Of a stretch of DNA of 64,000 bases, positions 1-10,397 are shown piece after piece. The notes beneath the pieces are model-generated. The model saw only the letters and a program-made list of their open reading frames with translations, did no database searches and had not been told where the DNA came from. Positions within the stretch are counted from its first letter, which is position 1. Each line of letters begins with the position of its first letter. Position numbers and translations under genes: made by a program. Source of the DNA: Xanthomonas cissicola (GTDB taxonomy: Bacteria > Pseudomonadota > Gammaproteobacteria > Xanthomonadales > Xanthomonadaceae); NCBI RefSeq assembly GCF_008801575.1, contig NZ_VZPL01000018.1, positions 20,702-84,701 on the forward strand, read 5' to 3'.

Positions 1-402
1 GGCGTGCTGGTCGAACTGAAGGGTGGCGACATCGAGCTGGCGCGCGGCATCGCCATGCACATCGCGGCGATGAACCCGCCGCACGTCAAGGCGTCCGACG
101 TTCCGGCCGAATTCGTTGCCAAGGAAAAGGAAATCGAACTGGCCAAGATGTCCGAAAAGGACAAGGCCAAGCCGGCCGAGATCCTGGAAAAGATCATCAG
201 CGGCAAGATCAGCAAGATCGTCAACGAAGTAACGCTGTACGGCCAGCCGTATGTGCTCAACACCGACCAGACCGTCGAGCAGGCAGTCAAGGCCGCCGGC
301 GCCGAAGTGATCGGCTTCCAGCGCCTGGCCGTTGGCGAAGGCATCGAGAAGGTGGTGGAAGACTACGCCGCCGAAGTGATGAAGCAGGCCGGCCTGGCCT
401 GA
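1..402 (+). CDS. tsf: Elongation factor Ts, C-terminal part (5' end outside window)
   Basis: This is the 3' part of the gene for EF-Ts, the guanine-nucleotide exchange factor that recharges EF-Tu during translation. The reading frame is open from the first base. It shows the family features [20 protein letters not shown] and, near the end, AAEVMKQAG. About 133 codons are present, roughly the last 45 percent of a usual EF-Ts, so the nucleotide-exchange N-terminus lies upstream. A strong intrinsic terminator follows 18 bp after the stop codon, so this is the end of what is normally the rpsB-tsf transcript. Confidence 0.96.
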   Translation, partial: GVLVELKGGDIELARGIAMHIAAMNPPHVKASDVPAEFVAKEKEIELAKMSEKDKAKPAEILEKIISGKISKIVNEVTLYGQPYVLNTDQTVEQAVKAAGAEVIGFQRLAVGEGIEKVVEDYAAEVMKQAGLA

Positions 403-419
403 TCTTCCCCGCTCGAAGG

Positions 420-448
420 AAAGCCGCGGCATGCCGCGGCTTTTTTTT
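420..448 (+). terminator. Rho-independent terminator after tsf
   Basis: A perfectly self-complementary stretch built on AAAGCCGCGGC and GCCGCGGCTTT is followed at once by eight T residues. It begins 18 bp after the tsf stop codon and should end the rpsB-tsf transcript before the HDOD-GGDEF gene. Confidence 0.9.
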
Positions 449-672
449 GCCTGTCGATCGCGCATCCGCACACCGGCGCGAACCTGAAGCGAACGCATCC
501 GGCACAGCGGCCTCAACTCTACAGATGTCATCGGCATTGCCGTTACCCCAAGATGCCGACCAGGCTTTTCGCGTTCCATCACGCATGTCTTGTGGCGCGG
601 CGATGGCGGAGCATGGCGCGCCCCACTCAACGACCGCAGCTGTATGCTTGTGGCCACTGTTGGCAATGACTC

Positions 673-2196
673 ATGCAACCAGATCTCCAGGCCGCCCTGC
701 ACTACTGCCGCAACCTGCCCTCGCCGCCTGGCGTTGCGCTGCGCATCATCGAACTTGCGCAGGATCCGGACATGGACATGACCACCACGGCCAAGGTCAT
801 CGGCATGGACATGGCATTGAGCGCACGCATGCTGCGGGTGGCCAATTCGCCGCTCTACGCCAGTCGCCGCCGCATCGACAATCTCGGCCAGGCACTGACC
901 ATGCTCGGCCTCAACGCGACCTTGAGCCTGGCACTGGGCTTTTCGATGGTGCACGGCGTTCGCAGCACCTTCATCGCCCACCCCTTGCATGAGCGCATCT
1001 GGCGACGCGCCGGCCTATGCGCGCTGGCCAGTCGCATCCTCGGCCAGGCCTACGGCATCCGCAAGCCCGAAGAATTGATGCTGGCCGGCCTGCTGCAGGA
1101 CATCGGCAAGTTGGCCCTGCTGCAAGGTGCGCCGGATCTATACGGGCCGCTGCTGGAACAGGCCGCCGACAACACCGCGCTGCTGGATGCCGAACGCGAA
1201 CAGCTGGGCGCCACGCATGCCGAAGTCGGCGCCTGGCTGGCGCATCAGTGGCAGCTGCCGCCGTATCTGCAGAATGCGATTGCGCAGAGCGAAGAAGAGC
1301 CTGCAGGCCTGGAACCGTTCATGGCCTGCGTGGCGCTATCCGGGCGCCTGGCCGATATCTGGCTCTCGGCCAGTGCGGTCGCCGCAACCGAACATGCGCA
1401 GCAGCAGGCCCAGGACGTGCTGGAGCTGGATGCCGAACGCTTCGAAAAAGTGATCGAACGCATCGCCGAATCGCTACCGGAACTGGAAGCCCTGTTCGAC
1501 ATCCGCGTGCCGCAGCCCGAGCACATCCAGATGATCTTCGAGCAGGCGCGTGAACTGGCGATGCTGCGTAGCCTGCGCGAATTGCAGGACGTGGCCGAAG
1601 CGCGCCGGCATGCCGACGAATCGGAAAACCGCATGCGTCATCTGGCCGAACAGGCCAGCCGCGATGCGTTGACCGGGGTATTCAATCGGCATCAGCTCGG
1701 TACCGCGCTGACGCATGAGTTCGAACTGGCCTCGCGGCAGGGCTGGCCGCTGTCGATCGCCTTCATCGACCTGGACGACTTCAAGCGCGTCAACGATGCG
1801 CACGGACATCTGGTCGGCGATGAAGTGTTGCGCAATTTCGCGCAAACGCTGCAACGCATGGTGCGCACCAGCGACCTGGTGGCGCGCTACGGCGGCGAAG
1901 AATTCCTGGTGATCCTGCCCAATACACCTGCCGATGCGGCCCTGATGGTGATCGAACGCATCCTGGCCGAAACCGCGCGCACGCCGATGGCGCAACTGCA
2001 GGGCGGCCCACTGCATATCACCTTCTCTGCGGGTCTTGCCACGCACGGCGGTGCCGAGCGCCAGTTCGACAGCATCGACCATCTGTTGCAGGCCGCCGAC
2101 AGCACGCTGTATCGCTCCAAGCATCGCGGCCGCAACCGCGTCACCGCTTACGATGCGACCGACGTACCAACGCCGCCGAACCCGCGCGCGCATTGA
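673..2196 (+). CDS. HDOD-GGDEF protein, probable diguanylate cyclase
   Basis: The 507-residue protein has an N-terminal HDOD domain (about residues 15-210, including GLLQDIGKLALL), a helical linker, and a C-terminal GGDEF domain (about 340-500). The active-site motif is GGEEF at 407-411. An intact RxxD inhibitory site (RTSD, 398-401) lies the canonical five residues upstream. It should therefore make cyclic di-GMP from two GTP, with product feedback, under control of the HDOD domain. No signal peptide or membrane segment is seen, so it is probably cytoplasmic. It lies alone between the tsf terminator and pyrH, breaking the usual tsf-pyrH-frr order. The ATG at 673 begins directly with HDOD-like sequence. 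The signal sensed is unknown. Confidence 0.9.
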   Translation: MQPDLQAALHYCRNLPSPPGVALRIIELAQDPDMDMTTTAKVIGMDMALSARMLRVANSPLYASRRRIDNLGQALTMLGLNATLSLALGFSMVHGVRSTFIAHPLHERIWRRAGLCALASRILGQAYGIRKPEELMLAGLLQDIGKLALLQGAPDLYGPLLEQAADNTALLDAEREQLGATHAEVGAWLAHQWQLPPYLQNAIAQSEEEPAGLEPFMACVALSGRLADIWLSASAVAATEHAQQQAQDVLELDAERFEKVIERIAESLPELEALFDIRVPQPEHIQMIFEQARELAMLRSLRELQDVAEARRHADESENRMRHLAEQASRDALTGVFNRHQLGTALTHEFELASRQGWPLSIAFIDLDDFKRVNDAHGHLVGDEVLRNFAQTLQRMVRTSDLVARYGGEEFLVILPNTPADAALMVIERILAETARTPMAQLQGGPLHITFSAGLATHGGAERQFDSIDHLLQAADSTLYRSKHRGRNRVTAYDATDVPTPPNPRAH

Positions 2197-2302
2197 GCAA
2201 CCGGTCACGCCACTGCCAACAAAGGAATTTTTACCACGCCAGGTGACAGGCTTCCGCTAGAATTGCCGGCGTTTGCCGATCCCCCACCCCCGAGGTTTCC
2301 CC

Positions 2303-3025
2303 ATGTCCGAACTTTCCTATCGCCGCATTCTTCTCAAACTTTCCGGGGAGGCGCTGATGGGAGACGGGGATTACGGCATCGACCCCAAAGTCATCAATCG
2401 TCTGGCGCATGAGGTGATCGAAGCCCAGCAGGCCGGCGCGCAGGTGGCGCTGGTGATCGGCGGTGGCAACATCTTCCGCGGCGCCGGCCTGGCTGCCAGC
2501 GGCATGGACCGCGTCACCGGCGATCACATGGGCATGCTGGCCACGGTGATCAATGCATTGGCGATGCAGGATGCGCTGGAAAAGCTCGGCGCCAAGGTGC
2601 GCGTGATGAGCGCGATTAAGATCAACGACGTCTGCGAAGACTTCATCCGTCGCCGCGCGATCCGTCACCTGGAAAAGGGTCGCATCGCGATCTTCGCCGC
2701 CGGCACCGGCAACCCGTTCTTCACCACTGACTCGGGCGCAGCGCTGCGCGCGATCGAGATCGGTGCCGACCTGCTGCTCAAGGCGACCAAGGTCGACGGC
2801 GTGTACGACAAGGATCCGAAGAAGCACATCGATGCGGTGCGCTACGACAGCCTGACCTACGACCAGGTGATCCTGCAGGGCCTGGAAGTGATGGATACCG
2901 CCGCCTTCGCACTGGCGCGCGACAGTGACCTGCCGCTGCGCATCTTCGGCATGAGCGAACCGGGCGTGCTGCTGCGCATCCTGCATGGCGAGCAGATCGG
3001 CACGTTGGTGCAGGGCCGCAGCTGA
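2303..3025 (+). CDS. pyrH: Uridylate kinase (UMP kinase)
   Basis: PyrH phosphorylates UMP to UDP with ATP in pyrimidine nucleotide synthesis. The 240-residue protein carries the amino-acid-kinase fold signatures: KLSGEALMG near the N-terminus, [10 protein letters not shown], and [17 protein letters not shown] in the phosphate-binding region. Length matches the hexameric bacterial enzyme. The ATG at 2303 gives the conserved [15 protein letters not shown] start. An in-frame upstream start at 2273 would add ten residues not seen in the family. frr follows after about 180 bp that contains a heptamer repeat. Confidence 0.97.
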   Translation: MSELSYRRILLKLSGEALMGDGDYGIDPKVINRLAHEVIEAQQAGAQVALVIGGGNIFRGAGLAASGMDRVTGDHMGMLATVINALAMQDALEKLGAKVRVMSAIKINDVCEDFIRRRAIRHLEKGRIAIFAAGTGNPFFTTDSGAALRAIEIGADLLLKATKVDGVYDKDPKKHIDAVRYDSLTYDQVILQGLEVMDTAAFALARDSDLPLRIFGMSEPGVLLRILHGEQIGTLVQGRS

Positions 3026-3029
3026 GGCT

Positions 3030-3058
3030 GGGAATCGGGATTGGGGAATCGGGAATCG
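3030..3058 (+). repeat. Heptamer (GGGAATC-type) repeat between pyrH and frr
   Basis: Four degenerate 7-bp units (GGGAATC, GGGATTG, GGGAATC, GGGAATC) run in tandem just after the pyrH stop codon. This is one member of the repeat family scattered through the window. No facing inverted copy is seen here. Confidence 0.8.
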
Positions 3059-3209
3059 TTGAGCGCAGTGCTGACGCCTGCGTTGATGCCTGTTTGTCGA
3101 GCGCCTCCAGCGGCAAGTGAACCGCTGCGCGGGTGTTGACGGCCCGCGAGTCGTGAAACCTCAGTCCCGGCTATAATCTCCGGATTCAGCTCCACACGGA
3201 TTCCCGGCG

Positions 3210-3767
3210 ATGCTCACCCAGATCAAACAAGACGCGCAGACGCGCATGACCAAGAGCATCGATGCTCTGCGCCATTCCCTCACCACCATCCGCACCGGCC
3301 GTGCCTCGCCGGCGCTGCTGGACGGCATCAAGGTCAAGGCCTACGGCGCCGACACGCCCCTGAATCAGGTTGCCAGCATCAGCGTGTCCGAAGGCCGCTC
3401 GCTGGTCATCAGCCTGTTCGACAAGGGCATGATCAAGGACGTGGAAAAAGCCATTTACGCCTCGGATCTGGGTCTGACCCCGACCGTGGTCGGCACCGTG
3501 ATCCGCCTGAACCTGCCGCCGCTGACCGAGGAGCGCCGCAAGGAGCTCAGCAAGTCCGTGCATGGCGAGGGCGAAGACAGCAAGGTGGCCATCCGCAACA
3601 TCCGCCGCGACGCCAACCAGCAGGTCAAGGATCTGCTCAAGGACAAGGCCGTCACCGAAGACGAAGCCCGCAGCGCCGAGGACGATATCCAGAAGCTCAC
3701 CGACAAGGCCATCAAGGACGTGGATGAGGTCGTCAAGGGCAAGGAACAGGAATTGATGACGGTCTGA
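3210..3767 (+). CDS. frr: Ribosome recycling factor
   Basis: RRF splits post-termination ribosomes together with EF-G and IF3. The 185-residue protein has the family length and hallmarks: an N-terminal helix with a variant of the RMxKS motif ([10 protein letters not shown]), [13 protein letters not shown], and the C-terminal helix region [16 protein letters not shown]. The ATG at 3210 gives [13 protein letters not shown], typical of RRF. uppS starts 2 bp after the stop, so the two are probably co-transcribed. Confidence 0.97.
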   Translation: MLTQIKQDAQTRMTKSIDALRHSLTTIRTGRASPALLDGIKVKAYGADTPLNQVASISVSEGRSLVISLFDKGMIKDVEKAIYASDLGLTPTVVGTVIRLNLPPLTEERRKELSKSVHGEGEDSKVAIRNIRRDANQQVKDLLKDKAVTEDEARSAEDDIQKLTDKAIKDVDEVVKGKEQELMTV

Positions 3768-3769
3768 TC

Positions 3770-4543
3770 GTGGCGTCGCCTGCCATGCATCCAGTCCCCT
3801 CTGCTGCTGTGCCGCGCCACATTGCCATCATCATGGATGGCAATGGGCGTTGGGCGCAGCGTCGGCGTCGTCCACGCGTCATCGGTCACCGTGCCGGCGC
3901 GCGCGCGGTCAATCGCACGATCGATTTCTGCCTGGAAAAAGGCGTCTCGGCGCTGACCCTGTTCGCGTTCTCCAGTGAAAACTGGGGCCGTCCGCAGGAT
4001 GAGGTCGACGCGCTGATGAAGCTGTTCCTGCATGCGCTCGACCGCGAGGTGGAAGAACTGCAGCGACGTGGCGTGCAGGTGCGCTTCATCGGCGACCGCA
4101 GCCGCTTTGCCGCACCCTTGCGCGACCGCATGGCCGGCGCCGAGCGCAGCACCGCAGCGAACTCGCGGCTGGTGCTGAGCATCGCAGCCAGTTACGGCGG
4201 CCGCCAGGATATCGCCTCGGCTGCCCGCGCATTGGCCGAAGACGTCGCCGCCGGCCGCCTGCAGCCAGAGCAGATCGACGAAGCGCTGCTGTCCAGCCGG
4301 GTCGCCCTGGCCGACCTGCCCGCGCCGGACCTATTCATCCGCACCGGTGGCGACACCCGCATCAGCAACTTCCTGTTGTGGCAGCTGGCTTACACCGAGC
4401 TGTGGTTCACCGAAACCCTGTGGCCGGAGTTCGATGCCGGCGTGCTGCAGCAAGCGCTGGACGACTATGCCGGGCGTGAACGTCGCTTCGGCCTGACCAG
4501 CGCACAGATCGCCGACAAGGCGACGGAGAGCTCCTCCGCATGA
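3770..4543 (+). CDS. uppS: Undecaprenyl diphosphate synthase
   Basis: UppS condenses isopentenyl diphosphate units in cis onto farnesyl diphosphate, giving the C55 carrier for peptidoglycan and O-antigen synthesis. The 257-residue protein has the catalytic IIMDGNGRWA motif (Asp23), the FAFSSENW segment, and DLFIRTGGDTRISNFLLWQ near the C-terminus. The GTG at 3770 lies 2 bp after frr. An ATG at 3785 is an alternative start. The stop codon overlaps the cdsA start (ATGA), so translation is probably coupled. Confidence 0.96.
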   Translation: MASPAMHPVPSAAVPRHIAIIMDGNGRWAQRRRRPRVIGHRAGARAVNRTIDFCLEKGVSALTLFAFSSENWGRPQDEVDALMKLFLHALDREVEELQRRGVQVRFIGDRSRFAAPLRDRMAGAERSTAANSRLVLSIAASYGGRQDIASAARALAEDVAAGRLQPEQIDEALLSSRVALADLPAPDLFIRTGGDTRISNFLLWQLAYTELWFTETLWPEFDAGVLQQALDDYAGRERRFGLTSAQIADKATESSSA

Positions 4544-5367
4544 CCAAGACTCGCGTGATTGCCGCGCTGATCATGGCGCCGCTCGCGATTTGCGCGATCG
4601 TGCTGCTGCCCACCCAATGGCTGGCAGCGCTGGCGGCGGTCCTGTTCCTGACCGGTCTGTGGGAGTGGCTCAAGCTCTCCGGCATCGACGACAGCCTGCC
4701 GCGCACCGTGCTGCTGATGCTCAATCTGCTGCTGATGGTGCTGATGGTGTGGGCCTCGGCCGGCTCCATGGTGCTGTTCCAGATTGCGTCGCTGGTGGGC
4801 GTGGCGTGGTGGCTGTTGGCGCTGCTGTGGCTGCGTTTTTTCACCTTCGGCGCCGATCATGGCAACGGCCAGGCGCGCGCACTCAAGCTGGCCGCCGGCA
4901 CCCTGGCAGTGCTGCCGGCGTGGGCGGCGCTGGTGCTGCTGCACGCCAGCCCGGACAAGGGCAACCTGTGGTTGCTGACCGCGCTGACCATGGTGTGGGC
5001 GGCTGACTCCGGCGCCTATTTCGCCGGCCGCGCGTTCGGCAAGCACAAGCTGGCGCCGCGGGTCAGCCCCAACAAGACCATCGAAGGGTTGCTCGGAGGC
5101 CTGCTCGCCGGCATTGCGGTTGCCTGCGCGTTCGGCTGGCTGGCCGGGCTGACGCTGGCACATGTGCCGCAGCTGGTGCTGGTCTCCGCACTGGCAGTGC
5201 TGGCATCGGTGCTGGGCGACCTGTTCGAAAGCCTGCTCAAGCGCCACGCCGGCGCCAAGGACTCGGGCACGCTGATTCCGGGCCATGGCGGCGTACTGGA
5301 CCGCATCGATGGCGTGCTCGCTGCCCTGCCGGTGTTCGCACTCGGCAAGGAAATTCTCGGATTCTAG
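4540..5367 (+). CDS. cdsA: Phosphatidate cytidylyltransferase
   Basis: CdsA makes CDP-diacylglycerol from phosphatidic acid and CTP, the branch point of phospholipid synthesis, in the inner membrane. The 275-residue protein is largely hydrophobic with many membrane segments. It ends with the family signature: [18 protein letters not shown] followed by LDRIDG. The start overlaps the uppS stop by 4 bp, and dxr begins 2 bp after the stop, so it is in the middle of one operon. Confidence 0.96.
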   Translation: MTKTRVIAALIMAPLAICAIVLLPTQWLAALAAVLFLTGLWEWLKLSGIDDSLPRTVLLMLNLLLMVLMVWASAGSMVLFQIASLVGVAWWLLALLWLRFFTFGADHGNGQARALKLAAGTLAVLPAWAALVLLHASPDKGNLWLLTALTMVWAADSGAYFAGRAFGKHKLAPRVSPNKTIEGLLGGLLAGIAVACAFGWLAGLTLAHVPQLVLVSALAVLASVLGDLFESLLKRHAGAKDSGTLIPGHGGVLDRIDGVLAALPVFALGKEILGF

Positions 5368-5369
5368 GC

Positions 5370-6560
5370 ATGGCTGGCTCCTCTCCCCGTCAGGTCGCCG
5401 TGTTCGGCGCCACCGGCTCGATCGGCACATCGGCGCTGGACGTGATCGCCCGCCACCCCGAGCGGCTGCGTGCCAGCGTGCTGTCGGCCGGCAGCAAGGT
5501 CGATGAGCTGCTGGCGCTGTGCGCGACCCACCGGCCTGCGCATGCACTGATTGCCGATGCGACGCTGTACCCGGCGCTGCGCGATGGCCTGCGCGCACTG
5601 GGCCTTGCGACCCAGGCGCACGCCGGTGCCGAGGCGCTGGACGCACTGGCGAGCAGCGATGCGTGCGACACCGTGGTGGCCGCGATCGTGGGTGCGGCCG
5701 GGCTGCCGTCTACGCTGGCGGCGGCGCGCGCCGGCAAGCGTCTGCTGCTGGCCAACAAGGAATCCCTGGTCCTGGCCGGCGAGCTGCTGACCCGCACCGC
5801 AGCCGCCGCCGGCGCTGAAATCATCCCGATCGACAGCGAACACAGCGCCATCTTCCAGTGCCTGCGCTCTTGCGACGCCAGCCGCGGCGTACGCCGGGTC
5901 ATCCTGACTGCTTCCGGTGGCCCGTTCCGCAGCCGCGATCGCGCGGCGCTGGCGGCGGTCACGCCCGCGCAAGCAGTGGCGCATCCCAAGTGGTCGATGG
6001 GTCCGAAGATCTCGGTGGATTCGGCGACCCTGATGAACAAGGGCCTGGAAGTCATCGAGGCGCATCACCTGTTTGGACTGCCGGGCGAGCAGATCGATGT
6101 GCTGGTGCATCCGCAGAGCCTGGTGCATTCCCTGGTGGAATTCGTCGACGGCTCCACCCTTGCCCAGCTTGGCCTGCCGGACATGCGCACCACCCTGGCG
6201 GTCGGCCTGGCGTGGCCGGAGCGGGTCGAATCCGGCGTCGGCGGGCTGGATCTGCTCAGCCAGGGCCGGCTGGATTTCGAGGCCCCCGACACCGCCGCAT
6301 TCCCATGTCTGCGCCTGGCCTGGGACGCGTTACGGGCCGGCGGCACCGCCCCGGCGATCCTGAACGCGGCCAATGAAGTGGCTGTTTCAGCGTTTCTTCA
6401 GGGCCAGGTGGGTTTCCTAGCGATCCCTGCGTTGGTCGAACACACGCTGACAACGCTCCAGCGGCACAATGCCGATTCCCTCGACACCCTGCTATTTGCC
6501 GATGCGCAAGCCCGGCAAATCACTGAACGCGCCCTCGCCCACCACGCCCTTCATGCCTGA
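5370..6560 (+). CDS. dxr: 1-deoxy-D-xylulose 5-phosphate reductoisomerase
   Basis: Dxr turns DXP into 2-C-methylerythritol 4-phosphate with NADPH, the first committed step of the MEP isoprenoid pathway, which feeds the UppS substrate encoded just upstream. The 396-residue protein begins with the nucleotide-binding [11 protein letters not shown] segment. It also has LLANKESLV, the metal-binding [10 protein letters not shown], the loop SGGPFR and [19 protein letters not shown]. Length is normal. Confidence 0.97.
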   Translation: MAGSSPRQVAVFGATGSIGTSALDVIARHPERLRASVLSAGSKVDELLALCATHRPAHALIADATLYPALRDGLRALGLATQAHAGAEALDALASSDACDTVVAAIVGAAGLPSTLAAARAGKRLLLANKESLVLAGELLTRTAAAAGAEIIPIDSEHSAIFQCLRSCDASRGVRRVILTASGGPFRSRDRAALAAVTPAQAVAHPKWSMGPKISVDSATLMNKGLEVIEAHHLFGLPGEQIDVLVHPQSLVHSLVEFVDGSTLAQLGLPDMRTTLAVGLAWPERVESGVGGLDLLSQGRLDFEAPDTAAFPCLRLAWDALRAGGTAPAILNAANEVAVSAFLQGQVGFLAIPALVEHTLTTLQRHNADSLDTLLFADAQARQITERALAHHALHA

Positions 6561-6586
6561 TCGTTCCACGCACGCGAGTTGCACCC

Positions 6587-7933
6587 ATGGGTGATTTCAT
6601 CGGTTCGGTCTGGTGGATGATCGTCAGCCTGGGCGTGTTGGTGACCTTTCACGAATTCGGGCATTTCTGGGTCGCGCGGCGCTGCGGCGTCAAGGTGCTG
6701 CGCTTTTCGGTGGGCTTCGGCAAACCGTTGTGGATGCGCCGCGACCGCCACGGCACCGAGTTCGTGGTTGCCGCGATTCCGCTGGGCGGCTACGTCAAAA
6801 TGCTCGACGAGCGCGAAGGCGACGTGCATCCGGCCGAGCAGGACCAAGCTTTCAATCGCAAGACCGTGTGGCAGCGCATCGCGATCGTCGCGGCGGGCCC
6901 CGTCGCCAATCTGTTGCTGTGCATGGCGATGCTGTGGGCGATGTTCGTGGTAGGCAAGCAGGATTATTCGGCAACCGTCGGCCGCGCCGATGGCCTGGCC
7001 GCCGAAGCCGGGCTGACGCCAGGCGAGCGCATCGTACGCATCGACGGCCGCAGCGTGAGCAGCTGGAGCGACGCCAGCATGCAGCTCACCACTGCGGCAA
7101 TGGACAGGCGCGATGTCCGCGTCCTGACTGCCTCTGACACTGCGAGCAGCAGCGAACACACCTTGCGCTTGTCGCAGTTGCCGGTCGGTTTCGACGAACG
7201 CCGCGTGGCCGCCCTGGCCGGCATCGGCTGGCAATTCATGCTGCAGCCACCGGTGATCGCCGAAGTGGTGAAGGGCTCGGTGGCCGATGGCCTGCTCAAG
7301 CCGGGCGACCGCATCGTGGCCATCGACGGCCAGCCGATCCGCTCGGCCGAAGACATCATTCCGCAGGTGCAGGCGTTGGGCGCCCACGGCGGGCCGGGCA
7401 TGATCGAGGTGGCGCGCGGCGAAGACCGGCTGGCGCTGGAAATCGCCCCACGCAAGTCGCCACATGGCCAATGGATGATCGGCGTGCGTCCGGCCGCCGC
7501 TCCGGCTCCGGAATACGACAGCCGCCAGCAGTACGGGCTGTTCGCCGCCGTGCCGGCCGCGATCCGCGAAACCGGCCGGATGACCGCCGATTCGCTGGGC
7601 ATGATGAAGCGCATGCTGACCGGCCAGGCCTCGGTCAAGAACATCTCCGGCCCGGTCACCATTGCGCGCGCTGCCAATGCCTCGGCCGAACGCGGGCTCG
7701 ACTGGTTCCTGTATTTTCTTGGGCTGCTGTCGCTGAGCCTTGCGATCATCAACCTGATGCCCATCCCGATCTTGGACGGTGGGCATCTGCTGTATTACCT
7801 TATCGAGTTGATCAAGGGCAGCCCGATCAGCGAACGGGCCATGATTGCCGGACAATACGTCGGCCTGGCGGTCCTGGCCGGGTTGATGGGACTGGCGTTC
7901 TACAACGACATCCTCGGCCTGGTTCCACGATGA
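6587..7933 (+). CDS. rseP: RIP zinc metalloprotease RseP
   Basis: RseP is the inner-membrane site-2 protease that cuts RseA-type anti-sigma factors in the envelope stress response and clears signal-peptide remnants. The 448-residue protein has the zinc motif HEFGH at residues 22-26 in the first membrane segment. Two central PDZ-like regions follow (each containing a PGERIV or PGDRIV pattern), then the C-terminal NLMPIPILDGGHL motif that supplies the third zinc ligand. Its place between dxr and bamA is the conserved gammaproteobacterial order. Confidence 0.96.
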   Translation: MGDFIGSVWWMIVSLGVLVTFHEFGHFWVARRCGVKVLRFSVGFGKPLWMRRDRHGTEFVVAAIPLGGYVKMLDEREGDVHPAEQDQAFNRKTVWQRIAIVAAGPVANLLLCMAMLWAMFVVGKQDYSATVGRADGLAAEAGLTPGERIVRIDGRSVSSWSDASMQLTTAAMDRRDVRVLTASDTASSSEHTLRLSQLPVGFDERRVAALAGIGWQFMLQPPVIAEVVKGSVADGLLKPGDRIVAIDGQPIRSAEDIIPQVQALGAHGGPGMIEVARGEDRLALEIAPRKSPHGQWMIGVRPAAAPAPEYDSRQQYGLFAAVPAAIRETGRMTADSLGMMKRMLTGQASVKNISGPVTIARAANASAERGLDWFLYFLGLLSLSLAIINLMPIPILDGGHLLYYLIELIKGSPISERAMIAGQYVGLAVLAGLMGLAFYNDILGLVPR

Positions 7934-8016
7934 AGCTGCTCCACTCTTTCCGCCTGTTGTCGTCGTCATACGCCGGCATCCAGCAACACCCGAATACGAC
8001 TCCAACCGGATGTGAC

Positions 8017-10383
8017 ATGACGCGTCTTCCCACTCGCCGCCTGCTTGCCCTCGCTCTTGCCGCCGGCCTCAGCCTGCCGGCCGTTGCTCTGGCCGTCGAG
8101 CCGTTCGTTGCCAGCGACATTCGCGTCGACGGCCTGCAGCGCATCGCCTCCGGCACCGTCTTCACCTATCTGCCGGTGAACCGCGGCGACACCGTGGACG
8201 ATGCAAAGGTGGCCGACGCGATCCGGGCGCTCTACCGCACCGGCTTCTTCGAGGACGTGCAGCTGGACCGCCAGGGCAACATCCTGGTGATCACGGTCAA
8301 GGAGCGCCCGGCGATCAACAAGCTCACCGTGACCGGCAACAAGGACATCAAGTCCGAGGAACTGCTCAAGGGCCTGGGTGACATCGGCCTGTCCGAGGGC
8401 GGCACCTTCGATCGCCTGAGCCTGGACCGCGTGACCCAGGAACTGACCCGCCAGTACAACAACCGCGGCAAGTACAACGTGGAAATCACCCCGACGGTGA
8501 GCCCGCTGGACCGTAACCGCGTCGACGTGGCCATCGCGATCAAGGAAGGCAAGGCGGCCAAGATCCGCCATGTCAACCTGATCGGTACGGAAAAGTTCGC
8601 CAACGAGGACATCCTGGACAACTGGGAATCCAAGGAGCACAACTGGGCCTCGTGGTACCGCCGCGACGATCAGTACTCCAAGGAAAAGATGTCCGGCGAC
8701 CTGGAAAAGCTCAACTCCTGGTACCTGGACCGCGGCTATGTCGACTTCAGCATCGACTCCACCCAGGTCTCGATCAGCCCCGACAAGCGCGATATGTTCA
8801 TCAGCGCCGGCGTCACCGAGGGTGAGCAGTACAAGATTTCCGAAATCAAGGTCACCGGCGACACCGTGCTGCCGCAGGCCGACATCGAGCGCCTGGTGAT
8901 CCCCAAGGCCGGTGACATCTTCTCGCGTGCGCTGCTGGAGTACACCTCCGATGCGATCACCAACACGCTGAGCAACGTCGGTTACGCGTTCGCCAAGGTC
9001 AACCCGATCCCGACGCCGAATCGCGAGGACCGCACCGTGGCAGTGAACCTGCAGGTGGTACCCGGACCGCGCGTGACCGTGCGCCGCATCCTCTACAAGG
9101 GCAACAGCCGCACCTCCGACGAAGTGTTGCGCCGCGAAATGCGTCAGTTCGAGAACACCTGGTACTCGCAGGCGGCGATCGACCGTTCCAAGATCCGTCT
9201 GCAGCGGTTGGGCTACTTCGAAAGCGTGGATGTGGAAACGCCCGCGGTGCCCGGCAGCAACGACCAGGTCGACGTGGTCTACAACGTCAAGGAGACCACC
9301 TCCGGCAGCTTCGTGTTCGGCCTGGGTTACTCGCAGAGCTTCGGTGTGACCACCTCGGTGCAGTTGTCGCAGAACAACTTCCTGGGCGGTGGTAACCGCG
9401 TGGCAGTGGAAGCCTCGCGCAGCAGCTATCAGCAGCGCTACGCGTTCTCCTACACCAACCCGTTCTTTACCGACGACGGCGTGTCGCTGGGCTACAACCT
9501 GTCCTGGCGTGCACTGGATTATTCGGACTTCAACACCGCGCAATTCAACAGCAAGAACGGTTCGGCGCAGGTGGTGTTCGGTGTGCCGATCACCGAAAAC
9601 GACACCGTCTCGGCGATGGTGGGTATCGACAGCAACCAGATCACCACTTTCGCGGGCACCACACCGCAGGCGATCATCGACTACATCAATGCGATCGGCA
9701 CGCGCACCTTCCATGCCTGGCGCACCGAGCTGGGCTGGGCACGCGACACCCGCAACGACTTCTTCATGCCGACCCGCGGCATGTACCAGCGTGTGGGTCT
9801 GGAGACCACCCTGCCCGGCTCCACGGTCGAGTACTACAAGCTCAACTACCAGATCTCCAACTACTGGCCGATCATTCCGGCGCTGGTGTTGAACACGCGC
9901 TTCGAACTGGGCTACGGCGACAGTTACGGGAAGGACAGCACCCGCGTGCTGACCAACCCGGATGGCAGCACCCGCACGGTCACCGCCACCGGCCTGCCGT
10001 TCTACGAGAACTTCTACGCCGGCGGCACCAATTCGGTCCGTGGCTTCGAAGACAACACCCTGGGCCCGCGTTCGGAAGCGATCAATGGCTATACCCGCGG
10101 CCAGCCGCTGGGCGGGTCGTTCAAGACGGTGGGCTCGGTGGAAATGTATTTCCCAAAGCTGTTCGACAGCCCGTCGGCGCGCGTTTCGGCATTCGTCGAC
10201 TTCGGCAACGTGTACAACGGCGTGGACAACTTCAAGGCCAACGAGTTGCGCGCCTCCACCGGTGTGGCGCTGTTGTGGCGCGCGCCGGTCGGCCCCATTT
10301 CGATCAGCTATGCATTCCCGCTGAAGAAGGAAGACAACGACGAGATCGAGCGTCTGCAGTTCACCTTCGGCGGCCAGTTCTAA
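8017..10383 (+). CDS. bamA: Outer membrane protein assembly factor BamA
   Basis: BamA is the core beta-barrel of the machine that folds and inserts outer-membrane proteins. From the ATG at 8017 the protein has 788 residues: a signal peptide ending near LPAVALA, five POTRA-type repeats (to about residue 420), and a 16-strand barrel. The barrel has the lid-loop motif SVRGFEDNTLGPR and a C-terminal FTFGGQF ending in Phe. An in-frame ATG at 7930, overlapping the rseP stop, would add 29 residues before the signal peptide, so 8017 is preferred. A strong hairpin follows the stop. The usual next gene, skp, is missing. Confidence 0.96.
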   Translation: MTRLPTRRLLALALAAGLSLPAVALAVEPFVASDIRVDGLQRIASGTVFTYLPVNRGDTVDDAKVADAIRALYRTGFFEDVQLDRQGNILVITVKERPAINKLTVTGNKDIKSEELLKGLGDIGLSEGGTFDRLSLDRVTQELTRQYNNRGKYNVEITPTVSPLDRNRVDVAIAIKEGKAAKIRHVNLIGTEKFANEDILDNWESKEHNWASWYRRDDQYSKEKMSGDLEKLNSWYLDRGYVDFSIDSTQVSISPDKRDMFISAGVTEGEQYKISEIKVTGDTVLPQADIERLVIPKAGDIFSRALLEYTSDAITNTLSNVGYAFAKVNPIPTPNREDRTVAVNLQVVPGPRVTVRRILYKGNSRTSDEVLRREMRQFENTWYSQAAIDRSKIRLQRLGYFESVDVETPAVPGSNDQVDVVYNVKETTSGSFVFGLGYSQSFGVTTSVQLSQNNFLGGGNRVAVEASRSSYQQRYAFSYTNPFFTDDGVSLGYNLSWRALDYSDFNTAQFNSKNGSAQVVFGVPITENDTVSAMVGIDSNQITTFAGTTPQAIIDYINAIGTRTFHAWRTELGWARDTRNDFFMPTRGMYQRVGLETTLPGSTVEYYKLNYQISNYWPIIPALVLNTRFELGYGDSYGKDSTRVLTNPDGSTRTVTATGLPFYENFYAGGTNSVRGFEDNTLGPRSEAINGYTRGQPLGGSFKTVGSVEMYFPKLFDSPSARVSAFVDFGNVYNGVDNFKANELRASTGVALLWRAPVGPISISYAFPLKKEDNDEIERLQFTFGGQF

Positions 10384-10397
10384 GATTGGCACGCGAA

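Noticed and set aside
2231..2986. Long minus-strand ORF opposite pyrH
   Set aside because: It mirrors pyrH in a GC-rich genome, is rich in His/Ala/Gln as shadow frames are, and has no family likeness.
7471..8016. Long upstream extension of the bamA frame
   Set aside because: It overlaps rseP entirely and reads as out-of-frame shadow; the signal peptide begins at 8017.
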